A stretch of 64,000 nucleotides of DNA from Emergomyces orientalis (taxonomy: Eukaryota; Ascomycota; Eurotiomycetes; Onygenales; Ajellomycetaceae), in the NCBI GenBank assembly GCA_002110485.1, contig MOWL01000074.1:1-64000 (forward strand). Reading direction: 5' to 3'. A model generated the notes under the pieces. The model made no database searches and had not been told where the DNA came from. It worked only from the letters and a program-made list of their open reading frames with translations. The translations under genes and the position numbers were made by a program. Below, in pieces: positions 46,416 through 58,342 of this stretch. Within the stretch, counting starts at the first letter, position 1, and each line of letters begins with the position of its first letter.

Positions 46416-49269
46416 TCATTCGGCGTCTAGATTTGCAAGCTCTGTTGCTGCCCGATTTGCGCGAATTTTGTCTACGAGCAATGTTTGGCCTATTCCAAAG
46501 CAGAACATGAACAGGGAGCCCTCACCATTCACTTTGGAAGGTTTTGCGAGCTTCCCATTATTGCCCAGCACCGAGACAGATGCGACCCTCAACTGGCCAA
46601 TTGCCTCGTCAAAGTTACCCTCCATTTTAAATTGTCCCTTGCGATACGAGAATTGACCTCCACCGTAGGCTTTTACTCGCCATCGTCAAATGTATAGACT
46701 CCCGGTAGTATCGCCATTAAGGCCGGGGGCATTGACAATATCGAAGGGTTGCTCGCGGAGGGCTTTGATGGTGTTAGCGTTCTTAGCTCTTACCGGGGCG
46801 ACTTTTGCATCGCGGATATGGAGAGGGATCTGGATGAAGCGGATATCGTTGAGAGCGATGAATTCGCCTTGGCCGCGGGCTAGTTTGCAAATGTAATAGT
46901 CGTAGAAGATATGGTTAGGGGACATATATGCACGCTCGTGAAATTATTCTCTGTTACCGGGCTGACGAGGATGGCGTCTCCGTAGAAGAATCGAAGGTCG
47001 ATCGAGAACGGGTTTGGGTACTTAATTTCGATGGCTTTCAGGGCGCCGCAGTAGAGCTCTTGGAATTCGGAATCTAGAAGGCCATGATAATTGCGATAAA
47101 TCTGACTGAATAGAGCGAGTATCGCCCACCTGGAGCACAGTTTCTCGGCTGTGCTTCCCCAGTGCACCGGTTAGCTCATGAAATACTATGGCTCCAAGAT
47201 GCAGACTTGCGTACCTCCAAAGCCACAACTATCACCACTCTCCGCCATTGGTATTTGGAAGATGGATGTAAAACAATAATCTGTCAACTCGTTGTGCTAT
47301 ACTGTTCCCGTGTGCCCAGATTACCGCGAGCCTGTTCTCAAAATTGTCAGCAGAGCAATCAAAGCTATTCAGGAGCAGTTTTCCTTTTTGATCGATTGAT
47401 CATTCCCTCATAACAGGATCAATATGAAAATTTCATGGAATTTGGTAAATGTGAACTGGTCTTCACCATTTGCCAACATGCCCTCCAGCGCCCGCAAAAG
47501 TACTACCCGAGATACCCAACGGCCTTGCAACTGACTGACACTAGAGCATTGCGATGCGAGATACTTGGCTCATCACTACAATCGTGGTTAACCAACAATT
47601 TTGAATATATATATATAATGTTGAGCCGTAGAAAAGCAAAACTTACTGCTTCCGTAGATGTTATATACATCGTACTCCACAAAGCCATTTGCATGGACTA
47701 AAGCAGTGTCCGCGGTCTTGTTGTTGATGGATACTGCTTGATTACGGATCTTGAACGGCGGGCCTATAAGCTTGCGATTTGGTAGGCCCTGCTTATGGCC
47801 GTGTTCATCGGTTCTCTTCGCACGGGCATGGAGAGGCTGGCTTTGATGAAATTCCTGGAATGGGTCGTGGCTTATGGGGGATGCTGTTATCTATGGCGAG
47901 CTTTTCTAGACCATCACAAGGGTCGTCGCAGAAATTGGCTGGTTCATTCATATCAATCCATAAACCATCAATATCTACGACATTTTGCGTGTCGAAAATT
48001 GGGCAAATTTGTTAATCCAGTAGTGTCCGCGTTTGGATGGAACCAGTCTGAGACCGCTGTCACCCCATGCCACACGACACCTACTCAACTTAGAAAAATT
48101 AATATATAATTGTCAAGATATTAGTGCATACCTCAGAGTATATAACCATGAGCTGTTTTCAAAAAGATATCTTGCTCCACATCCGCTGTTGAATGCTCAG
48201 TTATCAAAATGCAACGGTAGGACCCGCCTTAACAATGCCATGCTCGTCTAGTTCACTAGCACCCAGACCATTTCTATCGGAATCTCTTGGGGTCTGGGGG
48301 AAAAACTTCGCGATAATCCGTAAATGTCTGTCATCGTTTCAAGGGAAATTTTCGCTTGGCTGTAATTATATCCCACGTCGGCAACATCAACGGCATCTTG
48401 ATACCCATAATGGCTATATCCACGTTAATCAGGTGGTTTTTATCAAGAAAAACGGAACAATATTATAAGATATAAAAATAAGTCCTACCCCAAACACCTA
48501 GTAAGGCACCATGACTGGCAATCCCACCACTTCAGCGTTTCGAGAGACAACTTTTTTGGGAGTTGGGCCAGCAAAGAAGTAATTATCAATGGCCCCACCG
48601 AGTTGGTATAAACCAATAAATAGTGTCACCAAACCTCACTTTTTTCGGCATCACTAACATAAAGAATTGTATTCCAAATATTGACCGGCCTGCTCAATAT
48701 GTCGATCTTGATATCCAACCGGTTGGAGTTAAGGAGAAACACGCCGTGAGTACAGATTTGACTTCTGCGTTTACGTAAACTGGTGTTCACCATACAGACT
48801 GGTTTTGGGCGAAATTCTGTGCGCATCTCAACTCTATAGAGTTGCATGATAGTTCGTAGTAACTGATTTGTGGTCTCCCCGTCCAGGGTGAGGTCGGGAA
48901 AAAACTGATTTCGGGACCAGGTAAACATCCTCATCGGGGTCATAGATTTATTACATGAAGGACTGGATCTGCCATTCGAATAACAATTTATCAGTATTGG
49001 AGATTGTTCAAATGTGTGAATAGTACGACACTTACCAGTTTGATCTTCGACACTGCGCTTCAGGTCCTTCAAGACTTGGCCATAGGCGCATCATATGGCT
49101 GCCCAGCAAGTTGTAAATCCTCAACGAGAATGTTTTCTAATTCACGGACATTCAAAGCTTTATATCCGGGGCATTTGTCGAGAGAAAGTGGACTTTTCAG
49201 AGGTCTGCGAGTAGCGCTCACAAGGATAGGCGGAAGCAATGAGACGAGCCTCAGGTTTATAAAATTCAA
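46416..49269 (-). pseudogene. GH31 alpha/beta-glucosidase (AgdC-type) remnant
   Basis: Minus-strand pieces follow the full order of a secreted GH31 glucosidase: a signal-like start (about 49269, no ATG, TTG instead), CPGYKALNV (about 49190), THGVFLLNSN (about 48755), YGYQDAVDVADVGYNYSQAK (about 48400), the nucleophile motif WIDMNEPANFC (about 47970), NGFVEYDVYNIYG (about 47690), STFAGAG (about 47490), SRWAILALFSQIYRN (about 47120), GDAILVSPVTE (about 46970) and APGLNGDTTGSLYI (about 46720), ending NLDAE at 46416. There are frameshifts between most pieces and in-frame stops (for example at 47541 and 47463). The acid/base region after HVGKW is lost. An intron-like GTAAGT...TTGTAG stretch (47575-47646) remains. 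The call of this subfamily rests on the N-terminal CPGYKA motif. Confidence 0.85.
47575..47646 (-). other. Retained intron in the GH31 remnant
   Basis: Begins GTAAGT and ends ATTGTAG on the minus strand, placed just after VYNIYGS and just before MSQVSR, a conserved junction in the family. Confidence 0.6.
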
Positions 49270-50423
49270 GCCTGGCTTGCTTCCTCAAACAAACAACTTT
49301 GGGAACTGTGTCGAATTTATAGCCAAAACTACAGCTCCGCATTTTTTTTCAATGACGATCAAGCTGAAGACCCTGGCATACACCTATCTGACCAAGACGC
49401 GCGCTGTAGAATACAACAGTAACATCTCCCGGAGAATTGCATGCAAATTCCGTAGTTGAAAGAAGCCAAACATGGAAGTGGCAGAAATTCGGAGTTGGTC
49501 ACTCAAAGAAGCCAGCCATTACATTGTAAATAGGCTTCTGGTTTTCCCGATGTTCATTTTCACAATCCGAGGATTTGGTTCTTCACAAGGTTCACCTTGG
49601 CCTCCTGAGGTCGTCGTCTCTATTAACTAGTTAGCGCACAATAAAGCCAAATTTACGGTCCCACTTGGGAGCTCAGGGCCCGGGAAACCCAACACGTCTC
49701 TTGGCTGGTTCCCCACGGCATCCATACGATAAAGGGCCTGCAAGTAGCCTGTGCAAACCTCCATGGCATAGTAAACTGCGTATTTTTTTCAAAGTTTGAC
49801 TGACCGTGTATTAGCCGTCTGCAATCATGGTTGCTATTTGCCTCAGATCAAGGGAAGCCGAAAGATATTTTAAGATATGGCGTACATTTTCAAAGCAGAG
49901 ATCATCAGCAATTTAGGAACTCTGTAGCAGTAAAGAAGAATATTAGCCGCGAAAGTTCAATTCTTGGTTAAGTTCCTAGGGACCTTTTTCTATGGGTAAT
50001 TTTCGATGCCCTTCTAGGAACACTGAGTTGAAATCTCCGGGACTTGAACTTGAATTAACGCGACGTTGGAGAATAAAGGACATTCCGGAGAAGAATATTC
50101 CCGCATATTGCACGCAGCGACCTAGATCCGCCAGAATATCGAAATTGGGGCAGTGAATGAGGCCAAGTAAGTATTTCGAGATCTCCGAAGACTTTGTGAA
50201 GTTAACTCTGCAGAAAAGGGGGAAGTTTGATTTTCCTTGTTTTGGCAAATTTTAATGCAGTTGGGAAATTGTGCTTACGAACTTCCTGGAGACACACATC
50301 AGGCCTTTGTCCTTAATCTGCATGAATAACAGCTTAACTGCTCAAACCTCCATTTTATCAACCCGCACTTCAGCACTGCCTTATTTCAATTTACCTTCTT
50401 GTCAGCTCATGTTTATAGTAAAC
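49270..50423. other. Non-coding stretch between two pseudogenes
   Basis: This is the shared upstream side of the GH31 remnant (-) and the methionyl-tRNA synthetase remnant (+). Nothing coding is seen. Confidence 0.5.
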
Positions 50424-52325
50424 ATGGCGAAAGGATCCTCGCATGCCTTGGGTACTCTTCCTGAACCTGGGAAGCGCATTGTGCTCATTACCAGTGCTCT
50501 TCCTTATGTGAATTACGTGACGCACATCATAGGGTCTCACTGTCTGCCGATGTTTTTGCAACATATTGTAGAGGTTATGCCGCGCTGTATATAGGTGGTA
50601 TGTTTTAAATCAGCTTACACTGATACCCACTGCAATCGAAAACAAAAGGAGGTGGTTAACCCGAGGTTTGATAGGGACTGATGAGTACAGAACGATGACA
50701 GAAGCCAGGGCCCAAATTGAGAAATACTCACTCCGTGGGCTGTGTGATAAATATCTCGCGATTGACGCTGAGATATAAGTAGATCAAAATCAGATTTAAT
50801 CTCTTTGACCGCACAACGACTCAGCTTCAGATAGATATTACCCAAGACATCTTCCTCAAGCTGAACGACAGCAGATTCTTAAAGGAATGCGCGACAATTC
50901 AGCTATACTGCTAGCAGCATCAATCATTCGTCACCTATCATTTTGTTGAAGGTGAGTGTCCAAGTTGCGGTTACATTGATGCTTGAGGCGATCATCGTGA
51001 CTTGTACAGCCAGCTTCCAGAACTTCTTCAATTCAAGAATCCTCGGTGCAAACGCGGTGGCTTCGCGCCAATCACAAAACATCCCGAACTTGTTTTTCTT
51101 GGAGTTAGACGAATTGCAAGTTGAAGTTGAAGCTTACTTCCAACCGTCTTCCGCATATGATGCTTGGATGAACAATGGGAAGTCTATCATGTTCTTATGG
51201 CCGAAGGAAGGCCTAAAACCGCGCAGCATAACACGGGATATGAAGGATATAAAGACGGGGTCATATATCCGTGGTTTGACGCTTGCATCGGTTATATGTC
51301 GATCACTGCGAGCTATACTGATCAATGGGAAACGTGGTGGAGAAATCCTAGAGATATTCGACTGTATTAGTTCATTGAGAAAGGCAATGTTGTTTTCCAT
51401 TCCCTTATCTCCCCTGCCTCATATTGGTACTAGATACCTGTGGACGCAAGTCCATCACCGTCCTACAACAGATTATTCACCTACGAGGGTAGAAAGCTGC
51501 CCAAATCTCGCGGGTTTGGTGTTTTGCAGAAGCTGCTCAACAGACGACCGCTGCTTCTTCAAATGTCTGGCGTTACCTGTATATTCCGTGACTCCCAATG
51601 ACAGAGGCTGGAGACACCGAGTTCTTTTGGGGCTCATTTAATTTATTAACGCCAACAACGGTTTTCTCTTAAACAACCCGAGTAATTTCGTCAGCCGCGT
51701 TTTGAACTTTGTAAACACGCGGTTTTACAGCAATATGGTACCAGAGTGGACTAAATACCATGAGCCATCGTTCGAGGCCTGAAAGGAAGAAATCAGCCTC
51801 CTCCTCCTCACACAGTACGTTGAGGAACTCGGTGCTGTCAAACTTCTGGCCGGTTTGGCCACTGTTTTCCGCATATCCCAGCAGGGTAATTTATTCTTCC
51901 AGGTTAACAAACTCGATGGGAAATTCCATGAAAACGAGCCAACCAGATGCGCAGCCGTGATCGGCCTAACTGTCAATCTGATGCGTCTTCTCGCCTGGCA
52001 TTGCTCCATATTTGCCAGATACCCCTAAATTTATATGCACACAACTTCGAGAGCGGCTATTTCAAATACCGGATAGTTGGGGTGCGAATTCATCAAAACT
52101 GACCATGAAATTGGGATGCCTGAAAATTTGCTCCGTCACATCAAGCCAGAGGATGCACAAATCTGGCACAAAATATTAAGTAGCGAAGAAGTACAGAAGA
52201 GGAAGGAAGAGGAAGCCGCAATAAAAATACGCAGCATCGAAAGCAGAAAAGATTTCGAAGCCAAACAGGAGTCGGATCATCCTAGTTTATATCACCAGGT
52301 CTGTTCAACCTGGGTTTTCAGCTAA
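50424..52325 (+). pseudogene. Cytosolic methionyl-tRNA synthetase remnant
   Basis: Starting at an ATG (50424), KRIVLITSALPYVN matches the class I synthetase N-terminus. The HIGH box that should follow is deleted (PHLGN-like sequence missing). Then GTDEY (about 50675), LCDKYLAI (about 50742), GLKPRSITRDM (about 51212), FDACIGYMSITA (about 51280), TDQWETWWRNP (about 51320) and a KMSKS box degraded to KLPKS (about 51496) follow in order but in changing frames. Stops replace expected codons, for example TGA for CGA (50984) and TAG for CAG (51368). The 3' end keeps a Lys/Glu-rich tail (EEVQKRKEEEAA) up to 52325. An intron-like GT...AG stretch (50595-50674) separates YIG from GTDEY, so this is a DNA-level copy and not a processed one. 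A functional copy must exist elsewhere, since the enzyme is essential. Confidence 0.87.
50595..50674 (+). other. Retained intron in the methionyl-tRNA synthetase remnant
   Basis: Starts GTGGTATG and ends TTTGATAG between codons for the conserved GTDEY strand. Confidence 0.6.
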
Positions 52326-53286
52326 CAGATGGGTGACAGGCATGTTCCCTCCTTCATTTCTTATGACTTCAGGGTGGCCTTTCGAGATGAATTTTGATTG
52401 AATGGCTTGGGACACGATGCACTCGCTCTAAATCAGTAGACCCTTTGAAGGCTCAGTAGTACAGTAACTAATCTCGGATAGTACTACCTGACTGTTCTGG
52501 CCAATATTCCATTTCCCTTTTGTATCTAGATGTCAAAAGTCAGGAATTTCTTTTTTTATTAACTTTTCCAAGACCTGTAGGGCAGAGTTACTCCATGCTA
52601 TGAAATCAGAAAGGTTAGCGCTGACACTGTAGGTAAATGCAACCTTGGCAGCAGAAAGATCGTATTCTTACAGATTCTTTTAGCAGTGAACAATTTGGGT
52701 TTATTTATTTATTTATTTTTTGCACAGCTTCCTCCAATTCATAGTATTGTATGTTGACAGGCATTTATTACCCAGGTAATTTGTATAAAATAAGCCCATT
52801 GGGGGGTGATGACTGTACTTGGAGTTGGAATTATTGAGCAAGCCAAGCCAAGGAGGAAAATAGTTGGATATCACGTGCTACACATGGCGCTGACAATGAC
52901 CGCATTGTGGCTGAAATCCTCAAACCTTCTGCAATCCCCACCAACTCTCAGGCAGACATATATATGGGGGCCATCAAAACATACGCACGTACCTAAGAGT
53001 TGTAGAAGAAACGATCACGGCCATGGCATGCCTTCACCCGACTTTTGTGAAGTCCTACTGTTGTCATCAACTCTCACGCTAACATAGTTCTAGGAATTTA
53101 TCATTGCACAATTGGCGGGACTAACTAAACTTGCTGCTTGCTGATGGACAGATATAATTTACTACCCCCACCAATCTTCAATTCATACACTCAAACAGAA
53201 GCGCATTCCAGCAATCGGGCGCCATATCTAAACCTGTTTGAAGTTATTTGATAACAATCTGGGTTGCCGGATTATATACTGTAATC
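52326..53286. other. Intergenic, promoter of the GT28 gene
   Basis: About 1 kb, AT-rich, containing a TTTA repeat (about 52700-52720). No gene seen. Confidence 0.5.
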
Positions 53287-56200
53287 ATGGACTCTTCACC
53301 AAGTATTTCGGGTCGTGAACCCAATGAACCCAATGAACTCAATGAGCCCAATGAACCCAATGAACCCCTTGAACTCCATGAAACCAATGAACTCCATGAT
53401 CTCAATGAATTCCATGAACTGCACCGAACTCGGACATCCGCGAGAGCATCGCACTCAAATGAATCGCTTCTTGAAGATGATGCTATGTGCGGACAGATGG
53501 ATTTCCAACAGAGCGGCATCGACACGAATGCAAAAGTTGCGGGTATGATGTGCCGCTACTGCGATGCTCCCCTTTAGCATACCATTGTGCTAACAGTTAT
53601 AGATGATGGTCGCGTCAATATCAATATCAAGGAACACTCTCGAAGGCTGTCTACGATACTGGGTCCGGCTTTTGAAACACAGTACAGCTCGTCTACCGGT
53701 ACCTCCGCCTCGATTGCCAGTGCAGATACGGGTATTCCCGTCCCACGAATGAATATAGTAATCCAGATTGTTGGATCTCGAGGGGATGTGCAACCATTTG
53801 TGGCCTTGGGACGGGAGTTGAAAAATGTCTATGGCCATCGTGTACGGATAGCGACCCATCCTACTTTCAAACAATTTGTGGAGGAGAATGGGTTAGAGTT
53901 TTTTACTATTGGGGGTGATCCCGCTGAACTCATGGCCTTTATGGTGAAAAATCCAGGCTTGATGCCTGGCTTCGATGCTATGTTTAACGGGGACATAGGC
54001 AAACGTCGAAAGGAAATCGCAGAGATAATATCAGGTTGTTGGCGGTCGTGCTACGAGGCTGGGGACGGCACTGGTGTCCCAATTACCGATGCTAATTTCG
54101 ATGCCACGCAGCTTGAAGGCGTCAAACCCTTTGTTGCCGATGCAATTATAGCCAACCCTCCTAGCTTCGCTCACATCCATTGTGCCGAGAAGTTAGGCAT
54201 TCCATTGCACCTTATGTTCACGTACGTTCTGTCTACATCTCGCGAGTAGCCCGTTCACCGTAAACTGATATATTATTTAGTATGCCGTGGTCTCCAACTC
54301 AGGCTTTCCACCACCCCTTAGCCAACATCCAATTTTCTAATGCAGAAGTGGGAGTCGCCAACTTTGTATCATATGCTCTTGTGGAGATGTTAACCTGGCA
54401 AGGCTTAGGGGATGTCATTAATCGGTTTAGGGAGCGGTCCCTTGGCTTGGACCCGATGAGCCTTATATGGGCTCCTGGCGTATTACCACGACTTCGTATA
54501 TCCTATACCTACTGCTGGTATGCATGCAAGATTAATCTTACCGCCTGGGTAATTGAACTAACTTTCATCGTTGATTCATTTAGGTCACCCTCTTTGATCC
54601 CCAAACCTAAAGACTGGGCCTCGCATATTGACATCGCTGGGTTCTTTTTCCTTCCTCTGGCTTCAACCTATACACCACCCAACGATTTGGCCGCGTTCCT
54701 CGCAGTTGGACCTCCCCCAGTGTATATTGGGTTCGGTTCCATCGTGCTTGATGATCCCAATGCAATGACCGAGCTTATTTTCGAAGCCATTAAAAAGACA
54801 GGGCAGAGAGCATTAGTTTCCAAAGGATGGGGAGGCTTCGGCGCAGAGGAATTCGAAATTCCGGAAGGCGTTTTCATGATAGGAAACTGTCCGCATGACT
54901 GGTTGTTCAAAAGGGTGAGCTGTGTTGTTCACCATGGAGGTGCTGGTACCACTGCAGCGGGTATTTCCTTGGGAAAGCCCACCGTAGTGATCCCATTTTT
55001 CGGAGACCAGCCGTTTTGGGGCTCAATGGTTGCAAAGGCCGGAGCAGGTCCTAAACCAATTCATCACAAGGAATTAACCGCAGATAATCTTGCTGCTGCC
55101 ATCACTGCCGCACTCGAACCCGAAGCTAAACGGAAAGCAGAAGAGCTTGGGGCCAAAATTAGCCACGAGAAGGGTGTACAAACCGGCACAAAATCTTTTC
55201 ACAAGCAACTGAAAGTCGACTCGGTACGCTGCATGGTCGTTCGTAGTAGACCTGCCGTGTGGACTGTTAAGCACACGAACATCCGGCTAAGCTCAGTAGC
55301 AGTAACAACACTCGCAAACGAAGGGATTTTGGATCTTGGCGACCTCAAGTTGTAAGTGACCAGCTGATGCCATAAAGTGAGACTAATCCGATAACTGACG
55401 GTTCGGCACAGATATCGACCTCGGGAGTATCATACAGAACCTGGACCCCGAGATCCAATAACAGGAGGAGCCGGCGCCTTATTAGAGACACTTGGAGATT
55501 TTGCCATGGGCGTTGCTGATGTTCCGACTGAAATTTTGATGGCCATAACAGGCTCTGCTTATCGCGCTCATGCGAAAAGAAAGTCAAAATCTGTCTCACA
55601 CTCGCGTAAGGGCTCCTCGCAGCTTTCCCTTACGGAAACTACCTCAGCCCCATCCCGTACCTCTACAACCACTCTCTCAGAAACGGAAACGGCCTCTGAG
55701 TCTGGTACCGCTATTGTATCCGGGGAAGATAACTCAGATAGTATGACCGAACGCACTTCGAGCAGTAGTCTGGAACGTGATGATTCCACGTAAGTATAAA
55801 TTACCACCACTTTTGCAAAATTACGATCAAATACTAACTACAAACTTCATAAAGTTTAAGGAACGTCAAGAGTAAACCCTCGGAGATTCGAAATATTACG
55901 GCATCGGATGTCGTATGTGCAACACAGGCCGCAAAGAGGATGATCAATAAGGGTCTCAAGTCCCCAATGGACTTCACATTGGGTGTAGCAAAGGGATTCC
56001 ACAATGCCCCGAAATTGTATGGCGATACCACTGTGAGGGAGTCTCCAAAGGTTACCGGGTTTCACAGCGGCCTCAGAGCTGCTGGAAAGGTATACAAATT
56101 CAACGATGCTACTAAGGGTTTACGGGGTTAACGCTGACTCTGGAATAGGAGCTCGGATACGGGTTTTACGACGGAATCTCTGGCCTGGTTACCCAACCTC

Positions 56201-57505
56201 TTGCTGGAGCCAAAGACGGAGTTTCCGGTTTGGTGAAAGGTTTCGGCAAAGGGATTGGTGGTTTGATCCTTAAACCAGGAGCAGGTATTTATACTTTCCT
56301 ACGCTATTTCCCCTGTAGGGTTATGATTCTGATAGGCGCCTCTCCCAGGAATTTTCGCCTTGACGGGTTATACCATGAGCGGCGTTTATAAAGAAATTCA
56401 GAAGCGCTTGGGAACAAGCATTGAGCATTATATTATTGCGTCACGAAGTATAGAAGGATACGAAGAATGGAAACACGCTCCTGATAGTGAGCGTGCTGCC
56501 ATCATCCGAGGGTGGTATTCTCTCAGCACCAACCCAGAGGTCAAAGTAAGGGGTTCGACATTCGGGTCTGAGCTGGAGGCATTATCACGAGGTATTTTCG
56601 ATCATACTCGTATATCATCAGAAATCAAGCGTCAGCGATCCAGAGCCGGCAGTCCAGCTAGGGCTGAGTCCCCGCCCCCCGAAGGCCGGTTCAATATCTT
56701 CCGTACATCCAGAGCCGGCAGTCCAGCTAGGGCTGAGTCCCCGCCCCCCGAAGGCCGGCTCAATATCTTCCGTACATCCAGAGCCGGCAGTCCAGCTAGG
56801 GCTGAGTCGCCACCCCCCGAAGGCCTGTTCAATATCTTCCGTACAACCCGAGCGAAAGAAGCTTGTCCATTTCACCACCGCCATCATCATCATCATCATC
56901 ATGACCCCCAGCATGAAAACCTCTGCCCATCAGTGGCAATCGAAATTGAAGAAGCAATTCATAAGTCCGTTGAAAAGTCTTCCAGTGCAAATGAAGAAGA
57001 AGCTAGATTGGTCGAGCGTGCCCTCCGCGCCAGTATCTCAGAGCTACAAGTGGCAGAGGCAGCTGGGGAAAATGAGGAGGAGGCGTACGCCCGTGCAATC
57101 AAAGCGAGTATCGAAGAAGCGCAGCGAGCGCAGGAGGAAAACCATCGCCCTCGTACTCATCCGCATATTACTCTCGAAGGAAGTCATCTCGCGGCAACAA
57201 ACGACGGTTCGACTACACCCCCGTTTTACTCCAACCAAATGGATCAGGATGAAGATGGAGATGAAGATGCCGAACTTGAACGTATACTTGCCGAGTCGAT
57301 TCGAATGCACGCTGAGGAACAACAGCGTGACAAAGAAGAGCTGGAAGCACTCACAGAATATATGTTGTGGAAAAGCGCTAGGGACAGCTTGACTTCGAGA
57401 CAATTACCGGAAACGCAGCCGGAGAAGCAACCCAGCATTGAAGATCTGCGTAAAGCGATTGAAGTAAGTTTGAAGGTGGAAGAAACGGATGTAAAATCCG
57501 CATGA
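53287..57505 (+). CDS. UDP-sugar sterol glycosyltransferase-like (GT28) with four ubiquitin-interacting motifs
   Basis: Eight exons: 53287-53542, 53603-54221, 54281-54517, 54584-55351, 55412-55789, 55855-56089, 56149-56284, 56349-57505; 3786 bp, 1261 residues, phases consistent. The N-terminus is a low-complexity Asn-Glu-rich repeat (residues about 10-50). The glycosyltransferase starts with MNIVIQIVGSRGDVQPFVAL near 134-153 and ends with the nucleotide-sugar site VHHGGAGTTAAGISLGKP near 486-503, like plant UGT80 and fungal Atg26 sterol glucosyltransferases, but with no PH or GRAM domain. A Ser/Thr-rich linker and a glycine-rich amphipathic stretch (GLVKGFGKGIGGLILKPGAG) follow. The C-terminus has three 23-residue repeats (972-1041) and four UIM-like helices, the third more divergent, near 1092, 1118, 1181 and 1239 (for example ARLVERALRASISE). 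Sugar transfer to a lipid with ubiquitin binding is the expected combination; the exact substrate is unknown. Confidence 0.9.
53316..53420 (+). repeat. Short tandem repeat coding Asn-Glu-Pro/Leu/His triplets
   Basis: About a dozen degenerate copies of a 9-bp unit (AATGAACCC and variants) inside the first exon of the GT28 gene. Confidence 0.85.
56639..56845 (+). repeat. Three tandem 69-bp coding repeats
   Basis: Units at 56639-56707, 56708-56776 and 56777-56845. Units 1 and 2 differ at one or two bases, unit 3 at a few more. Each codes for SRAGSPARAESPPPEG plus xNIFRT. The 69-bp length keeps the reading frame. Confidence 0.95.
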
Positions 57506-58342
57506 TCCAGTTGGATTTTTATCTTTGCTTCATCTGCTTTTTGTTGACCCTTTTTTTTTCCTTCTGGCTCTTGTACAGTACATTGTTATTTAACTCTCTG
57601 TGTGGCTTAATAATACCCCTGACACGAACTTCCTGGTATTTTTTCTAATGACTTGATTGTGGTTTTTTTGGTCATGATACTCTCATTCAAGCATCTGGTT
57701 ATTTTGTTATTTTATACTCCGCAACTTCACGGTCCGATTGACATCTTTTTATATTTAGTGTTGTGGATAAACTACATGGTTGGCCATAGACCTGCATATG
57801 CATAACTTCCTAGCAATGGTTTGAGATCGTGGGATGCAACAGGGTTTGGTGAAACAAGAATGGCTTATTATACTCCCATTATTTCAAAATTTTTGTTGAA
57901 TATAAACAGCCATAAAATATGATTGTTTTTTCTTTGATGCCGTTCTTATAAATACCAGATACCAAGACGAGCTCGATATTCCTGTTGAGTGCAGAGTACA
58001 TATAAAAAAAGAGCTGGCTATATAAATTATGGATTGCCATAGTCCAATGCATGCATACCCTCATGTGGCCCCTTTACCTGCATAAACTGGGCAGAAGGTC
58101 TCTATCACGGGTTTATCTTTCCACCTGCTTCACACCACACGCTTACTATACCAGACATGTGACGCTGCTTAAGTGGACGACGAGGTCATATCAATATCAA
58201 TAATGGATGGTCGAATTCTTTTTTTCTATCTTCTTCGTTATCTTCTATTACCGCTCCAACCTTCCATCGTAATTCTCGAAACCCCAACGCAGAGGAATAA
58301 AATAAGATATACCATAGCAAGGACATTCCACTTCAGCTCAAC
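57506..58342. other. Intergenic
   Basis: AT-rich, no gene seen; the last 200 bp should be the promoter of the small secreted protein gene. Confidence 0.5.

Noticed and set aside
45606..52325. Repeat-induced point mutation as the sole cause of decay
   Set aside because: Some stops are C-to-T changes, but frameshifts, deletions and transversions (for example a TAG where GAG is expected near 50910) are also frequent, so RIP alone does not explain the block.
56639..56845. Tandem direct repeats as a possible CRISPR array
   Set aside because: Units are contiguous without spacers, are coding and occur in a eukaryotic gene.
56618..56914. Minus-strand frames made of repeated units
   Set aside because: They mirror the 69-bp coding repeat of the GT28 gene and the His-rich CAT run after it.
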